Shown here: positions 51,169 through 60,158 of the stretch, in pieces | Layout: each line of letters starts with the position of its first letter | Position numbering within the stretch: position 1 is the first letter of the stretch | From: Williamsia serinedens | GTDB taxonomy: Bacteria > Actinomycetota > Actinomycetes > Mycobacteriales > Mycobacteriaceae | NCBI RefSeq assembly: GCF_024171725.1 | Contig: NZ_JAMTCG010000004.1 | Location: 372,001-436,000, forward strand | Length of the DNA: 64,000 bases | Direction: 5' to 3' | Program-made: the position numbers and the translations under genes | The notes under the pieces: generated by a model | Database searches by the model: none | The model's input: only the letters and a program-made list of their open reading frames with translations | Told to the model about the DNA's origin: nothing

Positions 51169-52950
51169 GCGGACTCGGCCCCGTCCGTCGAGAACGCCGT
51201 GTCCTGGCCGCCGAAGGCACCGCCGACGGCATCGACGAGTTCGGCGGCGCGGCGGGCGATCGCGTCCACGGCGACCTCGACGGGGTCCCCGTCGGACCCG
51301 GCGGTCACCGCCAGGGTCGGGACGAGGCTCGTGAGGGCGACGACGAGGGCCGTGCCCGCGTCGGTGTCGGGGAGTGCCGTCGCCATGGCCACCGCCGACG
51401 CCTCGAGGTCGAGGAACGTCACCGCGGCCCCGTCCTGGTCGATCGCGACCACGTCGGGGAGCACGGCCGCCGCGGCCGACACCAGACCGGCGGCGGCGGA
51501 CGCCGCGACGAGAGCGCCCCGGCCGGAACGGAACCCGTCGGAAGGGTCGTCGAGGTCCACGTCCTCGATCGTGAGGTCTCCCACGGCCGTCGTGGGATCG
51601 TCGACGACAGCGCGCAGCAATCGGAGCCAGCGCTGCACCAGCGTCTCGACGGTCGCGCGGTCGAAGAGGGCCGTGTCGTAGGTGACGCGACCACCGAGCG
51701 CGCCGGCACGGTCCACCCCATCGCGGTCCCCGGGGAAGATCGCGACCTCGAGGTCGACCTTCGCGGTCGTGGTGGCGTCATGCCGCGGCGTCACGCGCAG
51801 TCCGTCGAGCGTCACCGCCGGCAGGTCCAGATCCTGGAACGCCAGCGTCACCTGGAAGAGAGGGGTCGCCGACGACGGCGCTCGACCGAGGACGTGGTCG
51901 ACGATGCGGTCGAAGGGGACGTCGGTGTGCGCCAGGTCGGCGAGGTCCTCCGCGCGGACCCGGTCGAGCAGGTCGGTGAAGGGCTCGTGCGGCGAGATGC
52001 GCGTGCGCAGCGGCACGGACGTCACGAACATCCCGACGACGTCGGCGACCCGTCGGTCGTCGCGACCCGCATGGGGTGTCCCGACGACGACGTCGGTGCG
52101 GCCCGACGACCGCGCGAGCAGCACCGACCACGCCGCGTGGACGACCATGAACAGCGTCGCCGCATGTGATCGTGCGATGTCCTCGAGACCCGCGACGATG
52201 TCGGCGGGGACGGTGACGTCCACGGTCCCACCGCTCCCCGGTCGGTCCCGACGCGGTCGGTCGGTGGGCAGGTCGCTGCGCTCGGGCGCCCCGGACAACC
52301 GGCGCGACCAGTAGGCCAGCTGGCGCTGCTCCTCCGTCGTGCTGTCGGGACCGGCCGTCGACAGGAACTCCGCGTGCCAGCGGGACCAGTCCGCGTAGTC
52401 GACCTCGGTCGGGCGACGACCGTCGACGACCGACCGTGTCCCGCCGACGCGAGCGGCGTAGGCGGCGGCCAGGTCCCGGGTCAGTGGCGCCAGCGACGCG
52501 CCGTCGGCGTTGATGTGGTGGATCGCGACGACGAGCGCATGGCGCTCGGGGTCGACACACAGGATCCCTGCGCGGACGCCCGGCTCGGCGACCAGGTCGA
52601 AGCCGCGACCGGTCACCTCTGCGACGGCCGCGTCGAGCGCGGCGGGATCCACGTCGCGGACGGCGATCTCGATCGCGTCGAGGGCCTGGTCCGCCGGGAC
52701 GATCACCTGGACGGGCCGGTCCCCCACCAACGGGTAGACCGTTCGCAACGTCTCGTGTCGTTCGATCACGTCGCGGACCGCACCGGTGAGCGCGTCGACG
52801 TCGAGCGGGCCGGCGAGGTCGAGCACGAGCGCGATGACGTACGCCGAGGACTGCGGGTCGGCTCGGTTGATCGTCCACAGACCGCGTTGGCGGTCGGAGA
52901 CCCCGACCACCTCGGGACGGGGACGACGAACGAGGTCGGGACGTCCACTC
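51165..52950 (-). other. NRPS module 3, first part: C domain and C-terminal tail
   Basis: C domain with HHINADG. The tail after about 51570 carries an A1-like VTFLDLE segment and ends in DPVEVAVDAIARRAAELVDA, an Ala-rich helix. The N-terminus of the downstream synthetase has the same two elements in the same order, so these may be matching docking ends or the scar of a gene split. Confidence 0.7.
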
Positions 52951-55900
52951 GTCGGCGCGGTCGCGAGGACCGCGGCGAGCGCTGCGGGCGTGGGGTTCTC
53001 GAAGACCGTCGCGACCGGGACCCGCCGGTCGAGGACACGGTCCAGGTGGGTGGCGAGTCGCGCCGCCGACAGCGACGAACCGCCGCGGGCGAAGAAGTCG
53101 TCGTGCACTCCGACGCCGGCATCACCCAGGATCTCGGCGACCGCGGCGACGACCACCGTCTCCATCTGGGTGCGCGGCGCGACACCCTCGCCGGCGACGA
53201 CGATCTCGACCGGCGGCAGGGCCGTGCGGTCGATCTTGTGGGTGCGCGTCGTCGGGAACGCGTCGAGCACGACCACGGTGTGCGGCACCAGATGCGCGGG
53301 GAGTCGCGTGCGGGCGCGGTCCATCAGTCGCTCCGGCGAGGCGTCGCGGCCGGTCACGTAGGAGACGAGCACGGTCTCCCCGGACGGGGCCGTGACGCCG
53401 ACGGTGACGGCACCGTCGACCGCGGGATCGGCGGTGAGCACGGCGTCGACCTCGCCCGGTTCGATCCGCATGCCGCGGATCTTCACCTGGAAGTCGTTGC
53501 GACCGTGGTAGACGAGTGCCCCGGAATCCGTGCGCGACGCGAGATCGCCTGTGCGGTAGAGACGCTCGCCGGGGACGAACGGGGACGCGACGAATCGCGA
53601 CGCGGTGAGGTCGGGACGACCGTGGTACCCCCGACCGAGCGCGGCTCCCGACAGGTACAGCTCCCCCACCACGTCGACCGGGACCGGCCGCAGGCCCGGA
53701 CCGAGGACGAGGGCGCCGACGCCGTCGATCGCGGTGCCGATGGTCATCGGGTCGCCCTCGCGCAGGGGCGATGTCGCCGTCGAGGTGATGGTGGCCTCCG
53801 TCGGGCCGTACAGGTTGACCACACCGCGACCGCTGCGGGACCAGCGGGCGACGAGTTCCGGCGGGCAGACCTCGCCCGCGACCATCATGGTCGCGATCGA
53901 CGGCACCGCGGCCGGGTCGATCGTGGCGGCCACCGACGGCGTGAGCACGGCGTGGGTCACCCCGTGCCGGTCGACGACCGACTCCAGGTCCGCCCCGGCG
54001 AAGACGTCCGACGGGCTGACGACCAGTTCGGCACCGGCGCACAGCCCGAGGACGATCTCGAAGACGGCGACGTCGAACCCGGGCGACGCGACGTGCAGGA
54101 CACGGCTCGACGGCGAGACGCACAGCAGCCGGCGTTGCTCGGCGACGAGGGCGGCCAGCCCGGCGTGGGTGACACCGGCTGCCTTGGGTGTCCCGGTGGA
54201 TCCCGACGTGAAGAGCAGATAGGCGAGGTCGTCGACGCGGATCGTGCGCGTGCGGTCGGTGTCGGTGACCGGGTCCGTCCGGTGACCGGCGCAGCGCAGT
54301 TCCACATCGGGGTCGTCGACGACCACGACCGGGACGGCCGTGTCGTGGGGTGCAGCGTCGCCGGTGGCGAGAACGAGCCGTGCCCCGCTGTCGTCGATCA
54401 TCGCCGTGACGCGGGCCGCCGGATGGCGGGGGTCGACGGTCACGAAAGCCGCACCCGTGGTGGCGACGGCGGCGATCGCGAGGACCAGATGAGCCGACCG
54501 GGGCATCGTGACGGCCACGACGTTGCCGGGTCCGATCCCCTGGGCGATCAGGTCGCGCGCGAGCGCGGCGGTCGCCGAGCGGAACTCCGTCCACGACAGG
54601 GTCACGTCGCCGGTGAGCGCCGGCGCCGTGGGATCGGCGAGGGCGGCGCCGGCGTCGAGCAGGTCGGCGAGGACGACGGGCGCCGTGGCGCTTCGGCGCG
54701 GCGCGGTGAGCGCGGACACCGCATAGGCGTCGAGGACGTCGATCGTCCCCGCGGCGCGGCCGGGGTCGGCGATCACCGCGGCGAGCACCCGGACGAACAT
54801 GTCGCCGAACCCCACGACGCGCGCCTCGTCGAACAGGTCGGTGGCGTAGGAGATCTCGATGCGGGTGGTGTCGGCACCCTCGGTGACCGTCCACGTCAGG
54901 TCGTATTTCGCGGCGGGGACGCGCGCGTCGATCAGTCCGGCCGCGCCCGGCCACGCACCGAGGTCGGCGAGGTGGTCGGGTCCGACGGTGAGCGCGACCT
55001 GGAACAGCGGGGCGTGCGCCGGCGTGCGCTGCGGCGCCAGCGCGTCGACGACCCGCTCGAACGGGATGTCGGCGTGTGCCAGCGCATCCGCGCGGACACG
55101 GTGGTTGTCCGCGAGCAGATCGGCGACGGTCGCGTCGGCGCGCAGTGGCGTGCGGAGCACCACGGTGGTGACGAACATGCCGACGAGGTCGGTGGTCGCC
55201 GGGTCGTCACGGCCGGCGACGGCGGTGCCGATGCTGACGTCGTCGGTCGCCGCGAGACGCGCGAGGAGGATGCCGAGCGCGGTGTGGAACACCGTGAACG
55301 GTGTCGTGCCGAATGCGCGGGCGGCGTCGCGGACACCGTCGGCGAGCTCCGCGGGCACGGTCAGGTCGACGGTCGCCCCCGCGCCGGACGCCACCCGGGG
55401 CCGGCGGCGATCGGTCGGCAGCTCGAGCAGCTGCGGTGCCCCGCGCAGCTCCTCCTCCCAGAACGCGATCCCATCGGTCAGTGCCGACGACGGGGCGTCC
55501 GGGGTGCCCAGCGACTCCGCCTGCGCCACCGCGACATCGGCGTACTGCAGGGGCAGTGGCGCGAACGCCGGTGCCCGCCCCGAGCGCCGGGCCTCGTAGG
55601 CGTGGACCAGATCCGACAGCAGTGGTCGCAACGAGAACCCGTCGGCGGCGATGTGGTGGACCACGACGACCGCGACGTCCCCGGCAGGGTCACCGGTGAC
55701 CACCGTGGCCCGCAACGGGACTTGCGACTGCAGGTCGAAACCCGTCCCGGCGAGACGCGCCACGGCCGCCGAGCGGCCCCCGGCGGCCGCGTCCACCACG
55801 ACCGGGCAGCCGGACTCCAGGCGTGCCATCGCGGCGGGCGTCGACAGGATGTGCTGGACCGGTTCTCCGTCGACCGCGGGGAACACCGTCCGGAGGATCT

Positions 55901-58900
55901 CGTGGCGGTCGAGCACGTCGACGACCGCCGAGCGGAAGGCGTCGACGTCGGCGGCCTCGGCGAGCGCGAGGGCACCGGACATGTTGTAGGCCGGGTCGTC
56001 CGGGGCCATCCGGTGGGTGAACCACAGGCGGGTCTGGGCGGGTGCCAACGGGATCGGTTCCGGCCGCGGACGCCGGGCCGGGGCGACGACCACGTCCGTG
56101 GGCACGGCACGCGCCGCGAGGGCACGCAGGTCGCGTGCGTCGAAGACGTCGACCAGCGCCAGGTCGACCCCGACGGCGCGGGCGCGCGACACCAGGCGTG
56201 CGGCCAGCATCGAGTCGCCCCCGAGCCGGAACAGGTTGTCGGTCACGGAGACCGGCGCGCCGGGGAGGGCGTCGGCGACGAGGTCGACGACGATCCGTTC
56301 CACGGGCGTCGCGGGCGCGACGAGGGCCGAGGCGCGGTGCGCCACCGGGGCAGGGAGTGCGCGTCGGTCGAGCTTGCCCGAGCGCGTGGTCGGGAACTCG
56401 TCCACCGTGACGACCGCCGCGGGCACCATGTGCTCGGGCAGTCGGTCGGCGCACCACGCCCGGACCGCGTCGGTGTCCGCGTCGCCCCGGACGTAGGCGA
56501 CGAGCACGGGCGCGGGTCCCATGTCGCGGCGGGCGACGACGACGGCGGCGCCGACGCCCTCCATCGCCGCGACGACGGCGCCGATCTCGCCCAGTTCGAC
56601 ACGGCGGCCGCGGATCTTCACCTGGTCGTCGACGCGACCGAGGTAGTCGAGCACGCCGTCGTCGCCCCACCGGACGAGGTCGCCGGTGCGGTACATGCGC
56701 GTCCCGGCGTCGCCGGACGGGTCGGCCACGAAGCGCTCCGCCGTCAGCCCGGTGGCCCCGACGTACCCCGCCGCGATCTGGGCACCGGCGAGGTACAGCT
56801 CGCCGATCACGCCCGCCGGGACCGGCCGCAGGTGCGCGTCGAGGACTCGGGTCACGGTCCCCGGCACCGGTCGCCCGATCGGGACGGGGTCCTCACCGCC
56901 GACGACGTGGCTCGTCACGTCGACCGTCGCCTCCGTGGGGCCGTACAGGTTGACCAGCGTCGGACCGTCGTGGGCGAGCACCCGCGCCGCGGTCGCCGCG
57001 TCCAGTGCCTCGCCGGAGGTGATGACCAGCCGGACCCCCGGCGGGAAGGGGGACGCCCCGACCACGTCGAGGTAGGTGTCCAGCATCGACGGCACGAAAT
57101 GCAGAACCGTGACCCCGGCCGCGGCGATCCGCGTCCGCAGGTGGTCCGGATCGCGGTGGCCGTCGGGTGCGGCGAGGACCATGCGGGCCCCGGTGGTCAA
57201 CGGCCACAGCAGTTCCCACACCGACACGTCGAACGTCGACGGCGTCTTGTACAGCACCGCATCGGTCGCGGTGAGCGAGTGGTCGTCCTGCATCCAGGCC
57301 AGGCGTGTCTGCACCGCGGCGTGGCCGACCTCGACGCCCTTGGGCTCCCCCGTCGACCCGGACGTGAACAGCACGTACGCGGGCAGATCGTGCGGGACGG
57401 GCTGCGCGAAGGACGCGACGGGCTCGGCGGCGCGCCAGGAGACGAGGCCACCTGTCCGGCCGACGAAGTCGGCGTCGACCGTCGCGGCAGGACGGACCCG
57501 TCGGGCGATGCCGGCACGCCGGTCGGCGGGGTCGGCGGGGTCCACCGGGACCCAGGCGGCGCCGAGGGTCAGCGCCGCGTACACCGAGCAGACCTGCTCC
57601 ACGCCACGCGGCAGCGACAGGACGACCCGGTCCCCGAGCGTGACCCCCTCGTCGGCGAGCACGCCCGCGAGTCCGCGACGGGCACGGTCGAACTCGGCGT
57701 AGGTGAGGACCCCGGCGCCGTGGTCCAGGGCGACCGCGTCGGGTGTGGCCGCGACGTGTCGCTCGAACGCGGCGAGGACGTCACCGTCGTCGGCCGGCGT
57801 CTCGACGGCGGGCCCGGCGGAGAACGCCTCCACGCGTCCGACCTCGCCCGGCAGCAGCAGATCCAGGTCGGCGACGGAGACGTCGGTTGCGGCGACGAAC
57901 CGGTCGAGGAACGTCAGGAACCGCCGCAGGTGGGTGTCGATCTCGGTGGCGGTGTACCGGGCGGCGTTCCCGTGCAGGTCGATCTCGAGCGGGGCGTCGG
58001 TACCGGCCTGGTAGACGTTCAGCCGCAGGTCCTCCGCGACCCCGGACGACAGGATGTGGTAGTCGACGTGGGCGCCCTCGAGCGCGAGCGGTCGGTCGAA
58101 CAGGACCATGTTCACGATCGGCCCGAACGACATGGACGACGCGTCGGTGCGACCGGCCAACGCGCGGATGTCCTCGAAGCGGAACCGCTGATGTCGCAGG
58201 CATCCGGTCAGCTCGAGCGTGGCGGCCCGGACGAGGTCGGCGACCGAGGTGCCGTCGGCGACGGGCAGTCGCACCGGCAGCATGTTCGCGACCATGCCCG
58301 CGGATCTCTTCACCAGCGCCGTCGTGCGGGCGGTGACGGGCAGGCTCAGCACGACCTCGTCGCTCGCGGTCATGCGGGCGAGGAACGCGGCGAACGCCGC
58401 GCCGACCACCGCGGGCACCGACGCCGACATGCCGGTCGCGGCCTCGGACAGCCGGATCTGCACCTCGGGGGCGAGTCGCGAGCCGGCGGCCACGTGGCGG
58501 TGCCGGTCCGGGTCGTCGGGCGCCGGGGTGGCCCGGCGCGTGAGCGTGATCGGCTCGGGCAGGTCGACGACGCGCTCGGCCCAATGGGCACGATCGGTCT
58601 CGTACCGGCCGGTGGATCGGTACCGGGCGTCGTCCGCGACCACCTCGGCGATGTCCGCGCGACGCGGCGGGGTGAACGCGTCACCCCGGGTCGCGGCGTT
58701 GTACCGGTCGATCGCCTCGTGCAGACAGGTCAACGCGCCGAACCCGTCGAAGGCGATGTGGTGCCCGCGCAGATACCAGAACGTGCGGTCGTCCGCGACG
58801 CGCAGGAAGGTCGACACCGCGACGGGCTCCCGTGTGAGGTCCATCGGACGCTCGTGGTCGGCCGCCATCCAGGCGTGGGCGGCGGCGACCGGGTCGGTCT

Positions 58901-59228
58901 CGTCGCGGAGGTCGATCTCGTCGACGTCGAACGCGCCGTCGGGATCGATGCACTGGAACGGCTCGTCGTCGACCACGGTGAACCGCGTGTGCGCCGACTG
59001 CAGATCCCGCGCCGCGGCGACGACCGCGCGTCGGAAGGACTCGCGGTCGAACGGACGCTCGCCGTCGACGACGTCGAGGAAATGGGCGACCGTCACCGAC
59101 CGACCCGCGTCGGCCTGTTCGGCGAACCACATGGCCCGCTGGGCCGCGGTGAGCCCGACGAGGCGCGACGTCAGATGGTCGGCCTCCTGCGGCCACGACC
59201 GAACTCCCCCACCGCCCACATCAGCCAT
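51165..59228 (-). CDS. Non-ribosomal peptide synthetase, modules 1 and 2 plus the C domain of module 3
   Basis: A 2687-aa protein, domains C-A-T-C-A-T-C. It begins with a C domain (HHIAFDG near 58755), as in lipo-initiating synthetases, and that domain is closely related to the stand-alone protein at 10897-12225. Module 1 A (TSGSTG near 57360) has the by-eye code DVWHISLVDK, a serine code; its T motif is LGGDSMLAA near 56215. Module 2 C has HHIAADG near 55650 and its A (near 54205) the code DVFVMALITK, not recognised; T is RGGSSLSAA near 53078. The third C (HHINADG near 52512) is followed by a 130-residue tail, A1-like (VTFLDLE) and then Ala-rich helical. The ATG at 59228 aligns with the start of the stand-alone homologue and lies downstream of a TATGAT element; a GTG at 59312 would fall before the expected transcript start. 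The stop overlaps the next gene (GTGA). Confidence 0.93.
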   Translation of the reverse strand: MADVGGGGVRSWPQEADHLTSRLVGLTAAQRAMWFAEQADAGRSVTVAHFLDVVDGERPFDRESFRRAVVAAARDLQSAHTRFTVVDDEPFQCIDPDGAFDVDEIDLRDETDPVAAAHAWMAADHERPMDLTREPVAVSTFLRVADDRTFWYLRGHHIAFDGFGALTCLHEAIDRYNAATRGDAFTPPRRADIAEVVADDARYRSTGRYETDRAHWAERVVDLPEPITLTRRATPAPDDPDRHRHVAAGSRLAPEVQIRLSEAATGMSASVPAVVGAAFAAFLARMTASDEVVLSLPVTARTTALVKRSAGMVANMLPVRLPVADGTSVADLVRAATLELTGCLRHQRFRFEDIRALAGRTDASSMSFGPIVNMVLFDRPLALEGAHVDYHILSSGVAEDLRLNVYQAGTDAPLEIDLHGNAARYTATEIDTHLRRFLTFLDRFVAATDVSVADLDLLLPGEVGRVEAFSAGPAVETPADDGDVLAAFERHVAATPDAVALDHGAGVLTYAEFDRARRGLAGVLADEGVTLGDRVVLSLPRGVEQVCSVYAALTLGAAWVPVDPADPADRRAGIARRVRPAATVDADFVGRTGGLVSWRAAEPVASFAQPVPHDLPAYVLFTSGSTGEPKGVEVGHAAVQTRLAWMQDDHSLTATDAVLYKTPSTFDVSVWELLWPLTTGARMVLAAPDGHRDPDHLRTRIAAAGVTVLHFVPSMLDTYLDVVGASPFPPGVRLVITSGEALDAATAARVLAHDGPTLVNLYGPTEATVDVTSHVVGGEDPVPIGRPVPGTVTRVLDAHLRPVPAGVIGELYLAGAQIAAGYVGATGLTAERFVADPSGDAGTRMYRTGDLVRWGDDGVLDYLGRVDDQVKIRGRRVELGEIGAVVAAMEGVGAAVVVARRDMGPAPVLVAYVRGDADTDAVRAWCADRLPEHMVPAAVVTVDEFPTTRSGKLDRRALPAPVAHRASALVAPATPVERIVVDLVADALPGAPVSVTDNLFRLGGDSMLAARLVSRARAVGVDLALVDVFDARDLRALAARAVPTDVVVAPARRPRPEPIPLAPAQTRLWFTHRMAPDDPAYNMSGALALAEAADVDAFRSAVVDVLDRHEILRTVFPAVDGEPVQHILSTPAAMARLESGCPVVVDAAAGGRSAAVARLAGTGFDLQSQVPLRATVVTGDPAGDVAVVVVHHIAADGFSLRPLLSDLVHAYEARRSGRAPAFAPLPLQYADVAVAQAESLGTPDAPSSALTDGIAFWEEELRGAPQLLELPTDRRRPRVASGAGATVDLTVPAELADGVRDAARAFGTTPFTVFHTALGILLARLAATDDVSIGTAVAGRDDPATTDLVGMFVTTVVLRTPLRADATVADLLADNHRVRADALAHADIPFERVVDALAPQRTPAHAPLFQVALTVGPDHLADLGAWPGAAGLIDARVPAAKYDLTWTVTEGADTTRIEISYATDLFDEARVVGFGDMFVRVLAAVIADPGRAAGTIDVLDAYAVSALTAPRRSATAPVVLADLLDAGAALADPTAPALTGDVTLSWTEFRSATAALARDLIAQGIGPGNVVAVTMPRSAHLVLAIAAVATTGAAFVTVDPRHPAARVTAMIDDSGARLVLATGDAAPHDTAVPVVVVDDPDVELRCAGHRTDPVTDTDRTRTIRVDDLAYLLFTSGSTGTPKAAGVTHAGLAALVAEQRRLLCVSPSSRVLHVASPGFDVAVFEIVLGLCAGAELVVSPSDVFAGADLESVVDRHGVTHAVLTPSVAATIDPAAVPSIATMMVAGEVCPPELVARWSRSGRGVVNLYGPTEATITSTATSPLREGDPMTIGTAIDGVGALVLGPGLRPVPVDVVGELYLSGAALGRGYHGRPDLTASRFVASPFVPGERLYRTGDLASRTDSGALVYHGRNDFQVKIRGMRIEPGEVDAVLTADPAVDGAVTVGVTAPSGETVLVSYVTGRDASPERLMDRARTRLPAHLVPHTVVVLDAFPTTRTHKIDRTALPPVEIVVAGEGVAPRTQMETVVVAAVAEILGDAGVGVHDDFFARGGSSLSAARLATHLDRVLDRRVPVATVFENPTPAALAAVLATAPTSGRPDLVRRPRPEVVGVSDRQRGLWTINRADPQSSAYVIALVLDLAGPLDVDALTGAVRDVIERHETLRTVYPLVGDRPVQVIVPADQALDAIEIAVRDVDPAALDAAVAEVTGRGFDLVAEPGVRAGILCVDPERHALVVAIHHINADGASLAPLTRDLAAAYAARVGGTRSVVDGRRPTEVDYADWSRWHAEFLSTAGPDSTTEEQRQLAYWSRRLSGAPERSDLPTDRPRRDRPGSGGTVDVTVPADIVAGLEDIARSHAATLFMVVHAAWSVLLARSSGRTDVVVGTPHAGRDDRRVADVVGMFVTSVPLRTRISPHEPFTDLLDRVRAEDLADLAHTDVPFDRIVDHVLGRAPSSATPLFQVTLAFQDLDLPAVTLDGLRVTPRHDATTTAKVDLEVAIFPGDRDGVDRAGALGGRVTYDTALFDRATVETLVQRWLRLLRAVVDDPTTAVGDLTIEDVDLDDPSDGFRSGRGALVAASAAAGLVSAAAAVLPDVVAIDQDGAAVTFLDLEASAVAMATALPDTDAGTALVVALTSLVPTLAVTAGSDGDPVEVAVDAIARRAAELVDAVGGAFGGQDTAFSTDGAESA
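52950..56100 (-). other. NRPS module 2: C-A-T
   Basis: Complete C-A-T with intact HHIAADG, TSGSTG, YGPTEATIT and RGGSSLSAA motifs. By-eye code DVFVMALITK; the A4 region reads FDVAVFE, akin to module 4. Substrate not assigned. Confidence 0.8.
56100..59228 (-). other. NRPS module 1: starter C-A-T, probably serine
   Basis: A synthetase that starts with a C domain usually N-acylates its first amino acid with a fatty or aryl acid (C-starter). No loading A-T or CoA-ligase domain precedes it, so the acyl group would have to come from acyl-CoA or a separate carrier. The serine code makes an N-acyl-serine start plausible. Confidence 0.7.
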
Positions 59229-59314
59229 CGCCCCTTCGACATTTCTCCCACGACCCTCGACAGACCGGCCCGCCTGCGCGCACATCCCCCGAGGTGCGCC
59301 GGTGAGCCGCACTG

Positions 59315-59320
59315 ATCATA
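59315..59320 (-). promoter_or_regulatory. Candidate -10 element of the NRPS operon
   Basis: TATGAT on the minus strand, predicting a transcript start near 59308 and a leader of about 80 nt before the ATG at 59228. No good -35 hexamer is visible, which would fit an activator-dependent promoter. Confidence 0.45.
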
Positions 59321-59360
59321 ACTGTGCGATCTCACGATCCACTGTCGTTGATCGAGTGCA

Positions 59361-59371
59361 TTTCGCACCGT
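59361..59371 (-). promoter_or_regulatory. Direct repeat 1 (ACGGTGCGAAA) upstream of the NRPS promoter
   Basis: ACGGTGCGAAA on the minus strand, centred about 58 bp upstream of the predicted start. It recurs exactly 45 bp further upstream; a possible regulator-binding site. Confidence 0.4.
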
Positions 59372-59405
59372 TCTCGTCGGCCGTCGATGTGGCACGCCAC
59401 GAGCT

Positions 59406-59416
59406 TTTCGCACCGT
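59406..59416 (-). promoter_or_regulatory. Direct repeat 2 (ACGGTGCGAAA) upstream of the NRPS promoter
   Basis: Second exact copy of the 11-mer, centred about 103 bp upstream of the predicted start. The 45-bp spacing is a little over four helical turns. Flanks after the core are also partly similar (TGCACTCG against AGCTCG). Confidence 0.4.
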
Positions 59417-59565
59417 CAAAGACATTGCGCCGCAACAGGATCGTTGGACATCATCAGCAACAACAGCCCCACCGGGAGGTCACCCGAACGATCGACAATC
59501 CGCGCAACCAGGACAGCCGGATTCCGTGACAACTCACAGCTGACCCCCAGGTGCCCGGCGCACGG

Positions 59566-59600
59566 AAAAGGCCCGCCACCGCAGGGGTGACGGGCCTTCT
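59566..59600 (-). terminator. Intrinsic terminator of the S10 ribosomal operon
   Basis: On the minus strand AAGGCCCG, a 15-nt loop and CGGGCCTT followed by further T residues form an 8-bp stem with a short U tract, beginning 19 nt after the rpsQ stop. It separates the ribosomal operon from the NRPS genes that follow in the same direction. Confidence 0.85.
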
Positions 59601-59616
59601 CACGTGTTCGAGGGGC

Positions 59617-59919
59617 TTACTTGGCCTTCTCGAGGACCTCGACCAGACGCCACCGCTTGGTGGCCGACAGGGGTCGGGTCTCCATCAGACGGACACGGTC
59701 GCCGATGCCGGCGATCTCCTGCTCGTCGTGCGCCTTCACCTTGGAGGTGGTGCGGATGATCTTGCCGTACAGCGGATGCTTCACGCGGTCCTCGAGCTCG
59801 ACCACGATCGTCTTCTGCATCTTGTCGCTGACGACGTAGCCCACCCGCGTCTTGCGCTGGTTGCGCTCGGTGGTCCCCGAGGCGCTTGTTGCGGTGCTCA
59901 CTGTCGAATCCTCACTCAT
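59617..59919 (-). CDS. rpsQ: 30S ribosomal protein S17
   Basis: A 100-aa protein. After a 20-residue Ser/Thr-rich N-terminal extension common in actinobacteria it carries the S17 core: [39 protein letters not shown] and [21 protein letters not shown]17 is a primary 16S rRNA binder in the body of the small subunit. The ATG overlaps the rpmC stop (ATGA). It is the last gene before the terminator, so this S10 operon ends here, with the rplN-containing unit presumably elsewhere. Confidence 0.97.
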   Translation of the reverse strand: MSEDSTVSTATSASGTTERNQRKTRVGYVVSDKMQKTIVVELEDRVKHPLYGKIIRTTSKVKAHDEQEIAGIGDRVRLMETRPLSATKRWRLVEVLEKAK

Positions 59920-60158
59920 GCGTCGTCACCGCCGTCGGCGTCGGGACCTGCGGCCAGGCCCAGCTCGCGCTCCCGCAGCACGGTGTAGACGCGTGCGATC
60001 TCACGACGGACCAGCCGCAGTCGGCGGTTGTTGTCGAGCTGCCCGGTCGCCATCTGGAACCGGAGGTTGAACAGCTCCTCCTTGGACTCCTTGAGGCGCT
60101 CGAGGAGCTCGGTGTCACCCAGTGCGCGCAGCTCGGACGCGGCGATGCCCAGTGCCAT
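59916..60158 (-). CDS. rpmC: 50S ribosomal protein L29
   Basis: An 80-aa protein with the L29 signature [20 protein letters not shown] and [25 protein letters not shown]29 is a two-helix hairpin at the peptide exit tunnel next to L23. The C-terminal Gly/Asp tail is typical of Mycobacteriales. The ATG overlaps the rplP stop by one base (TGATG), and the stop overlaps rpsQ, so all are translationally coupled. Confidence 0.97.
   Translation of the reverse strand: MALGIAASELRALGDTELLERLKESKEELFNLRFQMATGQLDNNRRLRLVRREIARVYTVLRERELGLAAGPDADGGDDA

Larger units (their letters stand above)
59229..59565. other. Intergenic region upstream of the NRPS
   Basis: About 340 bp that is less GC-rich than its surroundings. 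It contains the candidate NRPS promoter and two 11-bp direct repeats. I see no convincing coding sequence; short frames here lack homology and coding bias. No IdeR-like iron box is apparent by eye. Confidence 0.7.

Noticed and set aside
52374-59315. Plus-strand frame of 2313 codons opposite the upstream NRPS
   Set aside because: Low-complexity Arg/Val/Gly text with no recognisable domain; explained by codon bias on the other strand.
59171-59425. Minus-strand 84-codon frame over the NRPS promoter region
   Set aside because: No homology, no ribosome site, and it spans the TATGAT element and the direct repeats.
59229-59565. Iron-box (IdeR/DmdR) operator for a siderophore NRPS
   Set aside because: No 19-bp TTAGGTTAG-type palindrome is visible, and the by-eye A codes do not include a recognised hydroxyornithine code; siderophore function is unsupported.
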